A DNA stretch of 64,000 nt from Catellatospora citrea (GTDB taxonomy: Bacteria > Actinomycetota > Actinomycetes > Mycobacteriales > Micromonosporaceae): the NCBI RefSeq assembly GCF_003610235.1, contig NZ_RAPR01000001.1, positions 7,750,001 through 7,814,000 of the forward strand. Direction: 5' to 3'. Below the pieces are notes generated by a model. That model worked only from the letters and a program-made list of their open reading frames with translations, was not told where the DNA came from and ran no database searches. The stretch's first letter is position 1; every line of letters starts with the position of its first letter. Below, piece by piece: positions 1-8,480 of this stretch. A program made the position numbers and the translations under genes.

Positions 1-1
1 C

Positions 2-469
2 GCCCTCGGCCACACCGACGGCGTCTTCCACCTGGAGGCGTTCCTCGACGAGGACGGTTTTGTCTTCAGCGAATGCGGTGGCCGGATCTGCGGCGGCAAG
101 GCCGACGTGATGGCCGAGCTGAAGTTCGGCATCGACCTGCACGACGAGTGGGCGCGGGCGGTGCTGGGCCTGCCCGCCGGACGGCAGCGGCCGGCCCGCG
201 CGGGCAACTACGCCCACGGCTGGCTGCCGCTGCCCGCCGGCCGCCTGGTGTCGGCGCCCGGCCCTGACCAGATCGCCGAGCGCCCCGGCGTGCGCGAGGC
301 CCACGTGTGGCTCACGCCCGGTGACCGGGTGGTCGACCCGCGCACCTCCTCCGGCGCCGGGCTGGGCGCGGCGCTGCTCGCGGGCGACACCGTGGCCGAC
401 GTCGAACGCGACTTCGCCGAGCTGGTGACGTGGGTGCAGCAGACCTCGAAAGTCGACCAGGACGCCTGA
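2..469 (+). CDS. ATP-grasp domain protein, C-terminal part
   Basis: The gene enters from outside the window, so only the last 155 residues are seen. The early part (FHLEAFLDEDG, then SECGGRICGGKADVM) looks like the end of an ATP-grasp fold, where acidic and Asn/Ser residues bind Mg-ATP in carboxylate-amine ligases. The remaining 110 residues are a C-terminal extension with no motif I can name. The substrate cannot be told from this fragment. The gene converges on the MFS gene and ends 41 bases before a strong two-way hairpin. Confidence 0.7.
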   Translation, partial: ALGHTDGVFHLEAFLDEDGFVFSECGGRICGGKADVMAELKFGIDLHDEWARAVLGLPAGRQRPARAGNYAHGWLPLPAGRLVSAPGPDQIAERPGVREAHVWLTPGDRVVDPRTSSGAGLGAALLAGDTVADVERDFAELVTWVQQTSKVDQDA

Positions 470-510
470 CCCCCACCGCGGCCACCCCGCCACCGCAAGC
501 GTCCGGAGCG

Positions 511-560
511 AAGGAAGGGCACCTTCTACAACACATAGCGATAAGAAGGTGCCCTTCCTT
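511..560. terminator. Bidirectional hairpin terminator, full copy of a dispersed repeat
   Basis: Perfect 17-bp inverted repeat (arms 511-527 and 544-560, core GAAGGGCACCTTC) around a 16-base loop. It lies between convergent stop codons at 469 and 564, so it probably ends transcription from both sides. Partial copies of the same element lie at 11577-11592 and 13373-13399. Confidence 0.85.
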
Positions 561-563
561 TCC

Positions 564-1781
564 TCAGGCGGGGGCGCGGCGCAGGTGGCGGACCGGGCGT
601 ACGGCGAGCAGGACGGCGCAGCCGAGCACACCGACCAGGGCGGAGGCGCCCAGGACCTGGTCGGCGCCGACGAGGGCGGCGGCGGGCCCGGCGAGGACCT
701 GGCCGACGGGGATGCCCGCGACGGAGCCGGCGATCTCGTACGCGGAGACCCGGTTGAGCACCGCGTTCGGCACCTGGGTCTGCACGCTGGTGGCCCACAT
801 GACCGACCAGAACGCCCACGCCGCACCGCCGACGGCGTGCGCCGCCAGCAGCAGCCCGAACGGCGCGTGCACCGACACCGACAGCGGGATCAGCGCGAAG
901 CCGAACATCGCCAGGCCGCCCGCGGCCAGCGGCCGGGCCGGGCGCACCCGCATCGCGACCAGTCCGCCGAGCACGGTGCCGCCGCCCATCGCCGACATCG
1001 TCCAGCCGTACGCGCTCTCGCCGAGGTAGCCGGTGATCACGCCGGAGCTGAGCGGGATGTACGGCCCGAACAGCGTCACGCCGAATACCACCCAGATCAG
1101 GATCACGCTCCACATCCAGCTGCGGGCCCGGAACTCGTGCCAGCCCTCGCGAAGGTCGCGGCGGATCGTGACGTCGGGCTTCGGAGCGCGGACGACCGGC
1201 GGCAGCCGCAGCGCCAGCAGGCACAGCGCGCTGACGGCGAAGGTCGCGGCGTTGATGGCGTACACCGTGCCGGGCCCGGTCAGCACCACGAGCGTCGCCG
1301 ACAGCGCGGGCCCGAGCAGCTGCGCCCCGGCGTCGGCCACGCGCAGTGCCCCGTTGGCGCGCTGCACGTCGGCGGCGACGCGCGGCACCATGCTGGCGAC
1401 GCCGGGCTGGAACATGGCGGCGGCCGCGCCGGCCAGCGCCGACATCGTCACCAGCAGCCACAGCGGCGAGTTGCCGGTGATCAGCGCGACCGCGACGACG
1501 GACTGGGTGACCACGCGGACCGCGTCCGCGCCGATCATCAGGCGGCGTGCGCCGAAGCGGTCGGCGAACACGCCGCCGAACAGGATGAGGGCGACCAGCG
1601 GGGTCATCCACGAGGCGAGTACCAGCCCGACGCCGGAGTCGCCGTGCCCGGCCGAGCGCACCGCGAGGGCCACGGCGACGGGCAGCATGCCGTCGCCGAG
1701 CAGGGCGATGGCGCGGGCGACGAAGTAGAGGGCGAAGTCACGGGTCCACATGCGACCCGTACCCGATGGTGCGACTGTCAT
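564..1781 (-). CDS. MFS transporter
   Basis: A 405-residue integral membrane protein of the major facilitator superfamily, with about 12 hydrophobic segments and the usual basic loop between helices 2 and 3 (FGGVFADRFGARRLMIG). It resembles actinobacterial drug-exporter-type MFS proteins of the enterobactin-exporter branch. The start chosen is the ATG giving MTVAPSGTG; an ATG three codons upstream (1790) is also possible. It is divergent from an ArsR gene 100 bases away, which suggests that regulator may control it. The substrate is unknown. Confidence 0.85.
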   Translation of the reverse strand: MTVAPSGTGRMWTRDFALYFVARAIALLGDGMLPVAVALAVRSAGHGDSGVGLVLASWMTPLVALILFGGVFADRFGARRLMIGADAVRVVTQSVVAVALITGNSPLWLLVTMSALAGAAAAMFQPGVASMVPRVAADVQRANGALRVADAGAQLLGPALSATLVVLTGPGTVYAINAATFAVSALCLLALRLPPVVRAPKPDVTIRRDLREGWHEFRARSWMWSVILIWVVFGVTLFGPYIPLSSGVITGYLGESAYGWTMSAMGGGTVLGGLVAMRVRPARPLAAGGLAMFGFALIPLSVSVHAPFGLLLAAHAVGGAAWAFWSVMWATSVQTQVPNAVLNRVSAYEIAGSVAGIPVGQVLAGPAAALVGADQVLGASALVGVLGCAVLLAVRPVRHLRRAPA

Positions 1782-1845
1782 GCTGATCATGAACCAAAAA
1801 CTGTTAAGACTCCTTCCCGATTCCGCGGAAATTCTCGTGTACGAC

Positions 1846-1881
1846 TTGACAGGCATATAACCAGCCAGGCATGTTAAGAGC
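1846..1881 (+). promoter_or_regulatory. Promoter of ArsR gene, probably leaderless
   Basis: A perfect -35 TTGACA (1846-1851), an 18-base spacer and CATGTT (1870-1875) as a weak -10 place the transcript start at or next to the GTG at 1882, with no ribosome site upstream. The spacer contains ATATAACCAGC, which recurs with one change in the promoter of the second ArsR-SRPBCC pair (32603-32613). TGTTAAGA occurs twice (1802-1809, 1872-1879) in the gap shared with the MFS gene. Confidence 0.55.
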
Positions 1882-2193
1882 GTGACGGTGGTGGGAGCGT
1901 TCGCGGTGCTCGGTGAGGCGAACCGGCTGCGCATCCTGGAGCACCTGCGCGGCGCCGAGTGCAGCGTCGGTGAGCTGGTGGACCGGCTCGGCATGAGCCA
2001 GCCCGCCGTCTCCAAACACCTGCGGGTGCTGCGCGAGGCGGGCTTCGTGTCCAGCCGCATCGCCGCCCAGCAGCGGATCTACCGCATCGAACCGGAGCCG
2101 TTCGCCGAGATGGAGCACTGGCTGGCGCAGTACCGCCGGCTGTGGGACCGCCACCTCGACGCGCTGGAACGGCATCTCGACAACCAGGAGTGA
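1882..2193 (+). CDS. ArsR-family transcriptional regulator
   Basis: A 103-residue winged-helix repressor. The recognition helix is SQPAVSKHLRVL (residues 39-50), followed by a wing with RIAAQQRIYRI. The C-terminal helix (WLAQYRRLWDRHLDALERHL) is typical of the ArsR members that sit directly before SRPBCC/AHSA1 genes and sense organic ligands rather than metals; no metal-binding Cys pair is visible. The stop is five bases before the SRPBCC start, so the two form one operon. A second such pair lies at 32631-33603. Confidence 0.9.
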   Translation: MTVVGAFAVLGEANRLRILEHLRGAECSVGELVDRLGMSQPAVSKHLRVLREAGFVSSRIAAQQRIYRIEPEPFAEMEHWLAQYRRLWDRHLDALERHLDNQE

Positions 2194-2198
2194 CGACC

Positions 2199-2738
2199 AT
2201 GAACACCATCGACCCCGGACCGATCTGGCCGGTCGAGTGCCACCCGTCGGGCGAGCGCTGGACCCTGGTGCTGCAGCGCGACCTGGCCCACCCGCCCGCG
2301 AAGGTATGGGCCGCGCTCACCGAACCCGGTCGACTCGCGCAGTGGGCCCCGTTCCTGGCCGACCGCGACCTCGGCCGCACCGGCGCGGCGACCCTGACGA
2401 TGATCGACGGCGAGCACACCGAGGACCTGTCCGCGACCGTGCAGCGCGCCGAGCCGCCGCACCTGCTCGTCTACACGTGGGGCGAGGACCTGCTGCGCTG
2501 GGAGCTGGCGGGCACGGCCACCGGCACGCGGCTGACCCTGCGGCACACGATGGCCGACCGCACCTGGGTGCCGAAGGTCGCGGCGGGCTGGCAGCTGTGC
2601 CTGGTGGTCGCCGGGCGGCTGCTCGACGGCGACCCGGTGGCCCCGATCCGGGGCAGCGAGGCCAAGAACCACGGCTGGGCCGAACTCGACGCGGCGTACA
2701 GCCGTGAGCTGGGCATCCCGGACGCCGAGACGCCGTAG
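2199..2738 (+). CDS. SRPBCC (AHSA1/START-like) domain protein
   Basis: A 179-residue protein with the helix-grip fold of the SRPBCC superfamily. It opens with a beta strand into DLAHPPAKVWAALTEPGRLAQWAPF, the standard start of AHSA1-like domains, and continues with TLRHTM and a long C-terminal helix. Such proteins bind hydrophobic ligands in a deep cavity and often have no known enzyme activity. It is the second gene of an ArsR operon. The start is the ATG after GAGTGACGACC; the reading frame is open further upstream but overlaps the regulator. Confidence 0.85.
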   Translation: MNTIDPGPIWPVECHPSGERWTLVLQRDLAHPPAKVWAALTEPGRLAQWAPFLADRDLGRTGAATLTMIDGEHTEDLSATVQRAEPPHLLVYTWGEDLLRWELAGTATGTRLTLRHTMADRTWVPKVAAGWQLCLVVAGRLLDGDPVAPIRGSEAKNHGWAELDAAYSRELGIPDAETP

Positions 2739-2847
2739 CGGCGGGCGGGGTGTTTCCCGCCGGGATGGAAACGGATACGCTGCTGCGCTGCGAGGCCGGT
2801 TACGGGCGGCCGGGATGTCATTGTGCGAGCAGGAGTGTTGAGCGGCG

Positions 2848-3675
2848 ATGAGCTTAGACAACGGTTACCTGAAGGTCATGTCGTGGAACCTGTGGCTGGC
2901 CGGCCGCTTCGTCGACGACGCCCGGCCCAAGCAGCTCGCGTTCCTGCGCGAGCAGGCGCCCGACGTGGTCGGCCTGCAGGAGACCCTCGGCGAGGCGGCC
3001 CGTGAGCTGGCCGAGGACCTCGGCTGGCACCACCACCAGGGCGGCAGCTGCGGCATCATCTCGCCCCACCCGATTACGCAGCGGTACGGCGACGACTCCC
3101 TGCGCGGCGTCGGCGCGCGCGTCCAGCTGCCCACCGGGCGCGAGCTCGTGGTCTGGAGTGCGCACCTGAACTACGAGCCGTACGGGCCCTATGACTTCCA
3201 CCTGTCCGGCATGACCGTGCCGCAGGTGCTGGCGCGCGAGGAGGAGGCGGGACGGCCGCGCCAGATCGCCGACATCATCGACGCGATGCGCCCGGCGCTG
3301 GCCGAGCGCGGCCTGCCGGTCCTGCTCACCGGCGACTTCAACGTGCCCTCGCACCTGGACTGGCCGAACCTGCCGTGGCAGGTCAGCGTCGCGGTCGAGC
3401 GGGCCGGTCTGCGCGACTCCTACCGGGTGGTGCACCCCGACGCGGCAGCCAAGCCGGGCCACACCTGGTCGCCGCTCAACCACTGGCACGAGCAGCAGGA
3501 AGGCGTGCTCGAACCGCAGGACCGCATCGACTTCGTGCACTACACGGGGCCGCTGCGACCAGTGGCGTCGGACACCGTGGGCGTGGGCGAGCCGCGGCCG
3601 ATGCCGCACCACGCCGACAATGAGTGGACCTCGGACCACTGGGCGGTGCTGAGCACGTTCGTCATGGAGGCGTGA
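2848..3675 (+). CDS. Endonuclease/exonuclease/phosphatase (EEP) family protein
   Basis: A 275-residue cytoplasmic protein with all EEP metal-site motifs in order: VMSWNLW (Asn), GLQET (Glu), SAHLNYE, TGDFNVPSHLD (Asp, Asn) and SDHWAV (Asp-His) near the C-terminus. The family hydrolyses phosphodiester or phosphate-ester bonds with Mg; members include sphingomyelinases, inositol phosphatases and nucleases, so the substrate here is open. There is no signal peptide. AGGAG lies 12 bases before the ATG. Its stop overlaps the start of the HAD gene (TGATG), so translation is probably coupled. Confidence 0.85.
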   Translation: MSLDNGYLKVMSWNLWLAGRFVDDARPKQLAFLREQAPDVVGLQETLGEAARELAEDLGWHHHQGGSCGIISPHPITQRYGDDSLRGVGARVQLPTGRELVVWSAHLNYEPYGPYDFHLSGMTVPQVLAREEEAGRPRQIADIIDAMRPALAERGLPVLLTGDFNVPSHLDWPNLPWQVSVAVERAGLRDSYRVVHPDAAAKPGHTWSPLNHWHEQQEGVLEPQDRIDFVHYTGPLRPVASDTVGVGEPRPMPHHADNEWTSDHWAVLSTFVMEA

Positions 3676-4331
3676 TGCGGTTCGACCTCGGCTCGTACGA
3701 CGCCGTGCTGCTCGACATGGACGGCACCCTGGTCGACACCGAGTCGCTGTGGATCGAGGCGGTGCTCGGCATCGCCGCCGAACTGGGCGCGGAACCGCTC
3801 GACCAGGCGCGGCTCATCGGCGGGACGGTGGCGTCCATCGTCGCGGTGGTCGGCGCGGCCACCGGCGGGCGGCATGCGCCCGCCGACCTCGACCTGTGGA
3901 TCGACCAGGCGGTCAAGCGCCGGGTCGCCGAGGTCGGCGTGCGGCTGCGCCCGGGCGCGCGGCGGCTGCTCGACGACCTGGTCGCGACCGGCATGCCGTG
4001 TGCGCTGGTCACCTCGTCGGGCCGGGCCGACACGGAGATCATCCTCGACGTGCTGGGCCGGGCGGCGTTCGCGCACACGGTCACCGCCGACGACGTGCCG
4101 CGGCACAAGCCGGACCCGCTGCCGTACGCCACCGCGGCGGCGCTGCTGGGTGTGGACCCGTCGCGCTGCGTGGCCGTCGAGGACAGCCTGGCCGGGCTGG
4201 CTTCGGCCGAGGGGGCGGGCTGCACCACGGTCGCCGTACCTCACCTTCAGGACATTCCGGATGCCCCGCGGCGATACGTATTGACGAGCCTCGAAATGAT
4301 TTCCGTAACGGCGGTTAAGGTGACTCCGTGA
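3675..4331 (+). CDS. HAD-superfamily phosphatase (beta-phosphoglucomutase-like)
   Basis: A 218-residue HAD enzyme. The nucleophile motif LDMDGTLVD has Asp14 and Asp16, motif II is VTSSGR, motif III is the Lys of RHKPDPLPY and motif IV is VAVEDSLAG. The helical cap between residues 20 and 85 places it in subfamily I with beta-phosphoglucomutase and sugar-phosphate phosphatases. It overlaps the EEP gene before it (ATGA-type) and the PfkB kinase after it (GTGA), so the three genes form a tight operon, perhaps for a phosphorylated sugar or polyol. Confidence 0.85.
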   Translation: MRFDLGSYDAVLLDMDGTLVDTESLWIEAVLGIAAELGAEPLDQARLIGGTVASIVAVVGAATGGRHAPADLDLWIDQAVKRRVAEVGVRLRPGARRLLDDLVATGMPCALVTSSGRADTEIILDVLGRAAFAHTVTADDVPRHKPDPLPYATAAALLGVDPSRCVAVEDSLAGLASAEGAGCTTVAVPHLQDIPDAPRRYVLTSLEMISVTAVKVTP

Positions 4332-5251
4332 TCCTCACCGTGACCCCGAACGCCGCCCTGGACGTCACCTATCAGGTCGACGCGCTGACCCCGTACGCGA
4401 CGCACCGGGTCGCGGCGGTGGCCGAGCGCGCCGGCGGCAAGGGCGTCAACGTGGCCCGGGTGCTGCACGGACTCGGCACCCCGGTGCTGGCCACCGGCCT
4501 GGCCGGCGGACCCACCGGGCAGCGGCTGCGCGAGCTGCTCGTCGCCGACGACGTCGCCGAGGCGTTCCTGCCGGTGACCGGCGACGCCCGGCGCACCGTC
4601 GTCGTCGCCGACCGCGCCGACGCCACCGGCTTCTGGGAGCCCGGCCCGAACGTGTCCGCCGCCGAATGGTCGGGGTTCACCGCGCACTTCGCCGCGCTGC
4701 TGGCCGGGGTCAAGGTCGTCGTGCTGTCCGGCTCGCTGCCGCCGGGCGTGCCCGCGACGGCGTACGCGGAACTGCTCGCCCTGGCCCACGCGGCCGGCGC
4801 CGCCACGATCCTCGACGCCGACGGCGACCCGCTGCGCCAGGGTCTGCGGGTGCAACCCGACCTGGTCAAACCCAACGCGTCCGAACTGCACGCGCTCACC
4901 GGCATCCGCGTCGACGGCCCCGACGCGGCCCGCACCGCTGTCGCGGCGCTGCGCGAGCTCGGCGCGGGCGACGTGGTCGCGTCACTGGGCGGCGGCGGCC
5001 TGGTCGCGGTCAGCGCGCAGGGCGTATGGCGCGCCCGGCTCGCCGAGCCGCTGACCGGCAACCCCACCGGTGCGGGCGACGCCTGCGTGGCCGCCCTGGC
5101 CCGCGGCCTGCTCACCGGGCAGCCCTGGCCGGAACGGCTGCGCGACGCCGTGGCGCTGTCCGCGGCCGCGGTGCTGTCCCCGGTCGCCGGCACCGTCGAC
5201 CCCGACGTCTACCAGCGCCTGCGCACCGAGGTCATCGTCGACGCCTGCTGA
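4328..5251 (+). CDS. 1-phosphofructokinase-type hexose kinase (PfkB family)
   Basis: A 307-residue ribokinase-fold sugar kinase. The N-terminal signature GGKGVNVARVLHGLG and the C-terminal anion-hole motif NPTGAGDACVAAL are intact, including the catalytic Asp. The start (MILTVTPNAALDVTY) is typical of the 1-phosphofructokinase/tagatose-6-phosphate kinase branch, which phosphorylates sugar phosphates in the cytoplasm. GTG was chosen because its GTGA overlap with the HAD stop is a classic coupled junction. No PTS genes lie nearby, so fructose 1-phosphate is not certain as substrate. Confidence 0.85.
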   Translation: MILTVTPNAALDVTYQVDALTPYATHRVAAVAERAGGKGVNVARVLHGLGTPVLATGLAGGPTGQRLRELLVADDVAEAFLPVTGDARRTVVVADRADATGFWEPGPNVSAAEWSGFTAHFAALLAGVKVVVLSGSLPPGVPATAYAELLALAHAAGAATILDADGDPLRQGLRVQPDLVKPNASELHALTGIRVDGPDAARTAVAALRELGAGDVVASLGGGGLVAVSAQGVWRARLAEPLTGNPTGAGDACVAALARGLLTGQPWPERLRDAVALSAAAVLSPVAGTVDPDVYQRLRTEVIVDAC

Positions 5252-5310
5252 CCCGCGCCGGATCCGCGTCGCGCCCGGCGAGCCCTGCGCCTTCGGGCGG
5301 GTCAGCGCGC

Positions 5311-5372
5311 CTGCAGTTTCGGGGAAACTGCAGCTTTCGCCATGTCGCAAGGGCCGGTTTCCTTGAAACTGG
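5311..5372. repeat. Two tandem hairpins of GAAACTG type
   Basis: The first hairpin is perfect: CTGCAGTTTC (5311-5320), a GGG loop, GAAACTGCAG (5324-5333). The second, 20 bases on, is CCGGTTTC (5354-5361), loop CTT, GAAACTGG (5365-5372), with one G-T pair. Both share the GTTTC/GAAAC core. They lie between the PfkB kinase and the metallophosphoesterase. No T-run follows, so they may be a REP-like dispersed element rather than a plain terminator. Confidence 0.6.
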
Positions 5373-5485
5373 TGCCGACGGCGACGCCCGCCGGACGGAG
5401 GGCACGGGCCAGGCGGGGCGGATTGGCTCTGGCGGGCCAGGCGGTGGCGGCGTGAGACTGGCTGTCCGCAGAACGGGGGATTCTC

Positions 5486-6223
5486 GTGATCGTCATCGCG
5501 CAGGTCAGCGACACCCATTTCGACGGCGGAGCGCGTGCCGCCGAGCGCAGCCGACGGGTGCTGGCCTACCTGGCCGCGCTGCCGCACCCCGTCGACGTCG
5601 TGCTGGTCACCGGAGACATCGCCGACCACGGCCGCCCGCCCGAGTACGAGCAGGCCGCGAAGGTCCTCGCCGCCGTGCCCGGCGCGCTGACCCTGCCCGG
5701 CAACCACGACGTGCGCGCCGCCTACCGCGCCGGGCTGCTCGGCGAACTCGAGTCAGACGGCCCGGTCAACCGCGTGGCCGTCGTCGGCGGCGTGACCCTG
5801 GCGCTGTGCGACTCCACCATCCCGGGCCGCGACGACGGCCGGCTCGACGACGAGACGCTGGACTGGCTGCGCGGTGTGCTCACCGGGACCGACGGCCCGG
5901 TGCTGATCTGCATGCACCACCCGCCGGTCGAGCTGGGCGTCCCGTTCATCGACTCGCTGCGCCTGCATGACGCCCAGCCGCTGGCCGAACTCGTCGAGCA
6001 GTTCCCGAACGTGCTCGCCGTGCTGTGCGGGCACGCGCACAGCCCGGCCGCGACGACGTTCGCGGGCAGGCCGCTGCTGGTCGCGCCGGGGGTCGTCTCG
6101 CGGCTGCGGCTGCCGTGGGAGGGCGCGGACCCGCCGATGGACTACGACGCGCCGCCCGGGCTGGCGTTCCACGTGCTCGACGACGACCTGCGGTTGACGA
6201 CCCACTACCGGTTCCTGGTCTGA
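5486..6223 (+). CDS. CpdA-like metallophosphoesterase
   Basis: A 245-residue calcineurin-like phosphoesterase with the full dimetal set: [33 protein letters not shown] and CGHAHS. Length and motif spacing match the CpdA/Rv0805 branch, which hydrolyses 3',5'-cyclic nucleotides or similar phosphodiesters in the cytoplasm. DTHFDGG is the actinobacterial form of the first motif. The GTG start follows GGGGGATTCTC. The SRPBCC gene starts 16 bases after its stop, so the two may be cotranscribed. Confidence 0.85.
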   Translation: MIVIAQVSDTHFDGGARAAERSRRVLAYLAALPHPVDVVLVTGDIADHGRPPEYEQAAKVLAAVPGALTLPGNHDVRAAYRAGLLGELESDGPVNRVAVVGGVTLALCDSTIPGRDDGRLDDETLDWLRGVLTGTDGPVLICMHHPPVELGVPFIDSLRLHDAQPLAELVEQFPNVLAVLCGHAHSPAATTFAGRPLLVAPGVVSRLRLPWEGADPPMDYDAPPGLAFHVLDDDLRLTTHYRFLV

Positions 6224-6239
6224 GCACTACGCTGTCGCG

Positions 6240-6701
6240 ATGGCCCTCGCACACCTCGCCCACTCCTGGCGCGTCGACTCCCCGCCGGAGACCGTCTTCG
6301 CGCACCTGACCGAGCCGCAGCACTACATCGGGCTGTCACCGCTGGTCGTCGAGGTGCGCGACGTGCGTCGCGGCACCGACGAGCAGGGCGAGCCGGTGAC
6401 CGACTACGTCGCCGTCGAACGCTTCCGGTTCCTGAAGGTGCTGCGCTGGGACAACCTGATCCGGGTACGCCTGCGCGTGGTCGAACCCGGCGCGGCGCTG
6501 CGCCAGAGCGTGGTCAGCCCCGGCGGGGTGCGACTGGAGTGGACGGTGCGCCTCGCCCCGGACGGCGACGGCACGACCGTGGACGATCAGATGGAGATCA
6601 CCATGGCCGCGCCGATGCGCGGTTTCGTCACCGGCCAGGCCCGCGGCGTGCAGCTGCACCGGGCCACCGAACTGACCCGCCGCATGGCCCGACACGGCTG
6701 A
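6240..6701 (+). CDS. SRPBCC family protein
   Basis: A 153-residue single-domain protein with SRPBCC features: HSWRVDSPPETVFAHLTEPQHYIGL at the N-terminus, a central antiparallel sheet (RLEWTVRLAPDGDGTTV) and a long C-terminal helix (GQARGVQLHRATELTRRM). It is likely a cytoplasmic ligand-binding or lipid/polyketide-handling protein. There is no partner regulator here, unlike the other two SRPBCC genes. It lies just downstream of the metallophosphoesterase and converges on the NTR-like membrane protein. Confidence 0.75.
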   Translation: MALAHLAHSWRVDSPPETVFAHLTEPQHYIGLSPLVVEVRDVRRGTDEQGEPVTDYVAVERFRFLKVLRWDNLIRVRLRVVEPGAALRQSVVSPGGVRLEWTVRLAPDGDGTTVDDQMEITMAAPMRGFVTGQARGVQLHRATELTRRMARHG

Positions 6702-6733
6702 CGCGCGTCCGCGGCGCACTCCGGGTCGGCGTC

Positions 6734-7261
6734 CTACCGGGCTGATCTCCGCCGCCGCAGTGCCACCGCCACCAGCCCGGCGGCGATGACCAGCAGCAGA
6801 GCGCCGGGCGCGAGCCACGAGCGGCTCGTCGGCTCAGGAGCGGGTTCGGCCACCGCGGGCGTCGCGACCACTGGTGTCGGGTCCGCTGACGTCGGGATCG
6901 GCGCAGACGCGGCCGGCAGCGGCCGGACGCCGACGCACAGCCCGGTGGCGCCGTTGTTCGCGTTCACCTGGTAGCGGGCGCCGACCCGGAAGGCGTACCC
7001 GCAGCTGACCTCGCTGCGGTTCACTCGCAACCCCAGCGTTTCACCCACCCTGGCGTCGCCCTTGACCACGGCGTCGACCGTGAGCCGGACCCCCTCGTCG
7101 GTCACCTGCGTGACGGTGCCGGTGACGGTGCGTTCGGCCCGCTCGTCCTGCTCGACCGGGCCGTGCGCGCAGGAGCAGGCCCAGGCGGGCTGCGCCGGGG
7201 AGACGACCACGACGAGGCCGATCGTGGCGAGGACGAGCAGGATTGCCGCACGCAGCTTCAT
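6734..7261 (-). CDS. Exported NTR/TIMP-like protein with C-terminal anchor
   Basis: A 175-residue protein with a signal peptide (residues 1-28) ending in AWA, so the mature protein would begin CSCAHG. An N-terminal Cys-X-Cys followed by a small beta barrel is the layout of netrin/TIMP-like (NTR) domains. Further Cys residues occur at SCGYAFRVG and GLCVGV. A Pro/Ala/Thr-rich stalk (about 110-145) leads to one transmembrane helix and RRRR at the end. It is likely held on the outer face of the membrane. Function in bacteria is unknown. Confidence 0.7.
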   Translation of the reverse strand: MKLRAAILLVLATIGLVVVVSPAQPAWACSCAHGPVEQDERAERTVTGTVTQVTDEGVRLTVDAVVKGDARVGETLGLRVNRSEVSCGYAFRVGARYQVNANNGATGLCVGVRPLPAASAPIPTSADPTPVVATPAVAEPAPEPTSRSWLAPGALLLVIAAGLVAVALRRRRSAR

Positions 7262-7319
7262 GCCATCACCGACGGGCCCGCCCCCGCGATGGTTCCGTCC
7301 ACGTCCGCCACGGGCGCGG

Positions 7320-7751
7320 CTACCTGGTGACCGCGGCCTGTTCGAGCATCGCGGTGACGTGGGGGTCGTCGGACGGCAGGGACAGGTCGCCGGCGAACGC
7401 CGCGAGCGCGTGCTCGCCGAGGCTGAGCTGCTGGCGCAGCCCGCGCCAGGCGTGCAGATTGGGGTGCGGCAGCTCGGTGCAGGCCACCGCGGGAGTCAGC
7501 AGCGCGATCACCCGGTCGAGGGCAGCCGGGGTGAGCGGATAGGACGCCGAGCCGCCGCTGTGCCCGCAGACGCTGGCCAGCACCACCGCGGGTAGGAAGC
7601 CGTCGCCGACCGCGACGCGCGCGAACACGGGACGTCCGGAGACGAGCCGGGCGACACCGAACGCGGCCGGCGGCCGCCAGCCGGGGATGGCCGCCTCGAA
7701 GCGTTGCCGTGCCGCGTCCAGGTCCGCGATGGTGCGCCACTGCTCGAGCAT
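7320..7751 (-). CDS. Hypothetical protein
   Basis: A 143-residue soluble protein starting MLEQWRTIADL, with no motif I recognise. It has a mixed alpha/beta pattern: an N-terminal amphipathic helix, a strand-rich middle (AAFGVARLVSGRPVFARVAVGDG) and a Leu/Ala-rich C-terminal helix pair. The frame stays open upstream to 7799, but the ATG at 7751 gives the more natural start. Codon use fits the neighbours, so it is probably a real gene. It stands alone between an NTR-like gene and the 2H phosphoesterase. Confidence 0.55.
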   Translation of the reverse strand: MLEQWRTIADLDAARQRFEAAIPGWRPPAAFGVARLVSGRPVFARVAVGDGFLPAVVLASVCGHSGGSASYPLTPAALDRVIALLTPAVACTELPHPNLHAWRGLRQQLSLGEHALAAFAGDLSLPSDDPHVTAMLEQAAVTR

Positions 7752-7835
7752 GTCGCGATGATGGCACGTGCCGGGGTCCGCTGTCGCGGCGGATCCCACG
7801 TCAGGGGCGGCGACACGGCGGGTGACGTGCGCACA

Positions 7836-8480
7836 TCAGGTTCGACGCGGCGGCGTGGCGAGCGGGATGCGGGCCACCGGCGTCCACCGGTATCCGGCCG
7901 CACGCGTGTCCTGCGCGACGTCGAGCAGGTGCACCTCGCGTACGGTCAGCGCGGCATGGCCGGGGCGCACCTGGCGCAGCGCGGCCTGCACCCGGCCGGA
8001 GTCACCGGAGCCGGTGGCGTAGGCGAGCGTGAGATGGCCGGGCATGGCCTGGTAGGCGACGGCCTCGCTGCCGAGCACATCGGAGATCGCGGCCCGGGTG
8101 CGGGTGTACACCGTGTGCAGGGGCTCGCCGGGCAGGTCGCCGTCCAGGTCGGCGAGCACGACGGTGACGCTGGCCAGCGCGGAGCCGGCGGTGAGGGTGA
8201 ACGCGGGCACCTCGGACAGCGCCTCGGTGAGCCGGGCGGTGAGCTTGTCGCGCTCGCCGGGGCCGATCTCGGCGGCGGGGATGCCCATCACCGGCTGGAC
8301 GGTGACGTGCAGCCACGGGTCGGGCACCGGGTTGAGGAAGCCGAACGGGGCCATCGCCGCCCGGCAGCCGTGCACGAGCCGGGCGAGGCCCTGGTCGTGC
8401 TGGAGGTCGGGGAGCAGGTACACGTGCAGGCGGGTCCAGCCCGCAGGCCAGACCCGTGCGCCGGTGAGGAAGGGTTTCAT
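7836..8480 (-). CDS. 2'-5' RNA ligase-like (2H phosphoesterase) family protein
   Basis: A 214-residue protein with the two His-X-Thr-type motifs of the 2H superfamily: LHVTVQPV in the N-terminal half and HLTLAYATG in the C-terminal half, which together form the active site. Family members cleave or form 2',5' or cyclic phosphodiester bonds on RNA ends or small nucleotides. The start (MKPFLTGARV) overlaps the stop of the VOC gene by four bases, so the two are translated as a pair. Confidence 0.75.
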   Translation of the reverse strand: MKPFLTGARVWPAGWTRLHVYLLPDLQHDQGLARLVHGCRAAMAPFGFLNPVPDPWLHVTVQPVMGIPAAEIGPGERDKLTARLTEALSEVPAFTLTAGSALASVTVVLADLDGDLPGEPLHTVYTRTRAAISDVLGSEAVAYQAMPGHLTLAYATGSGDSGRVQAALRQVRPGHAALTVREVHLLDVAQDTRAAGYRWTPVARIPLATPPRRT

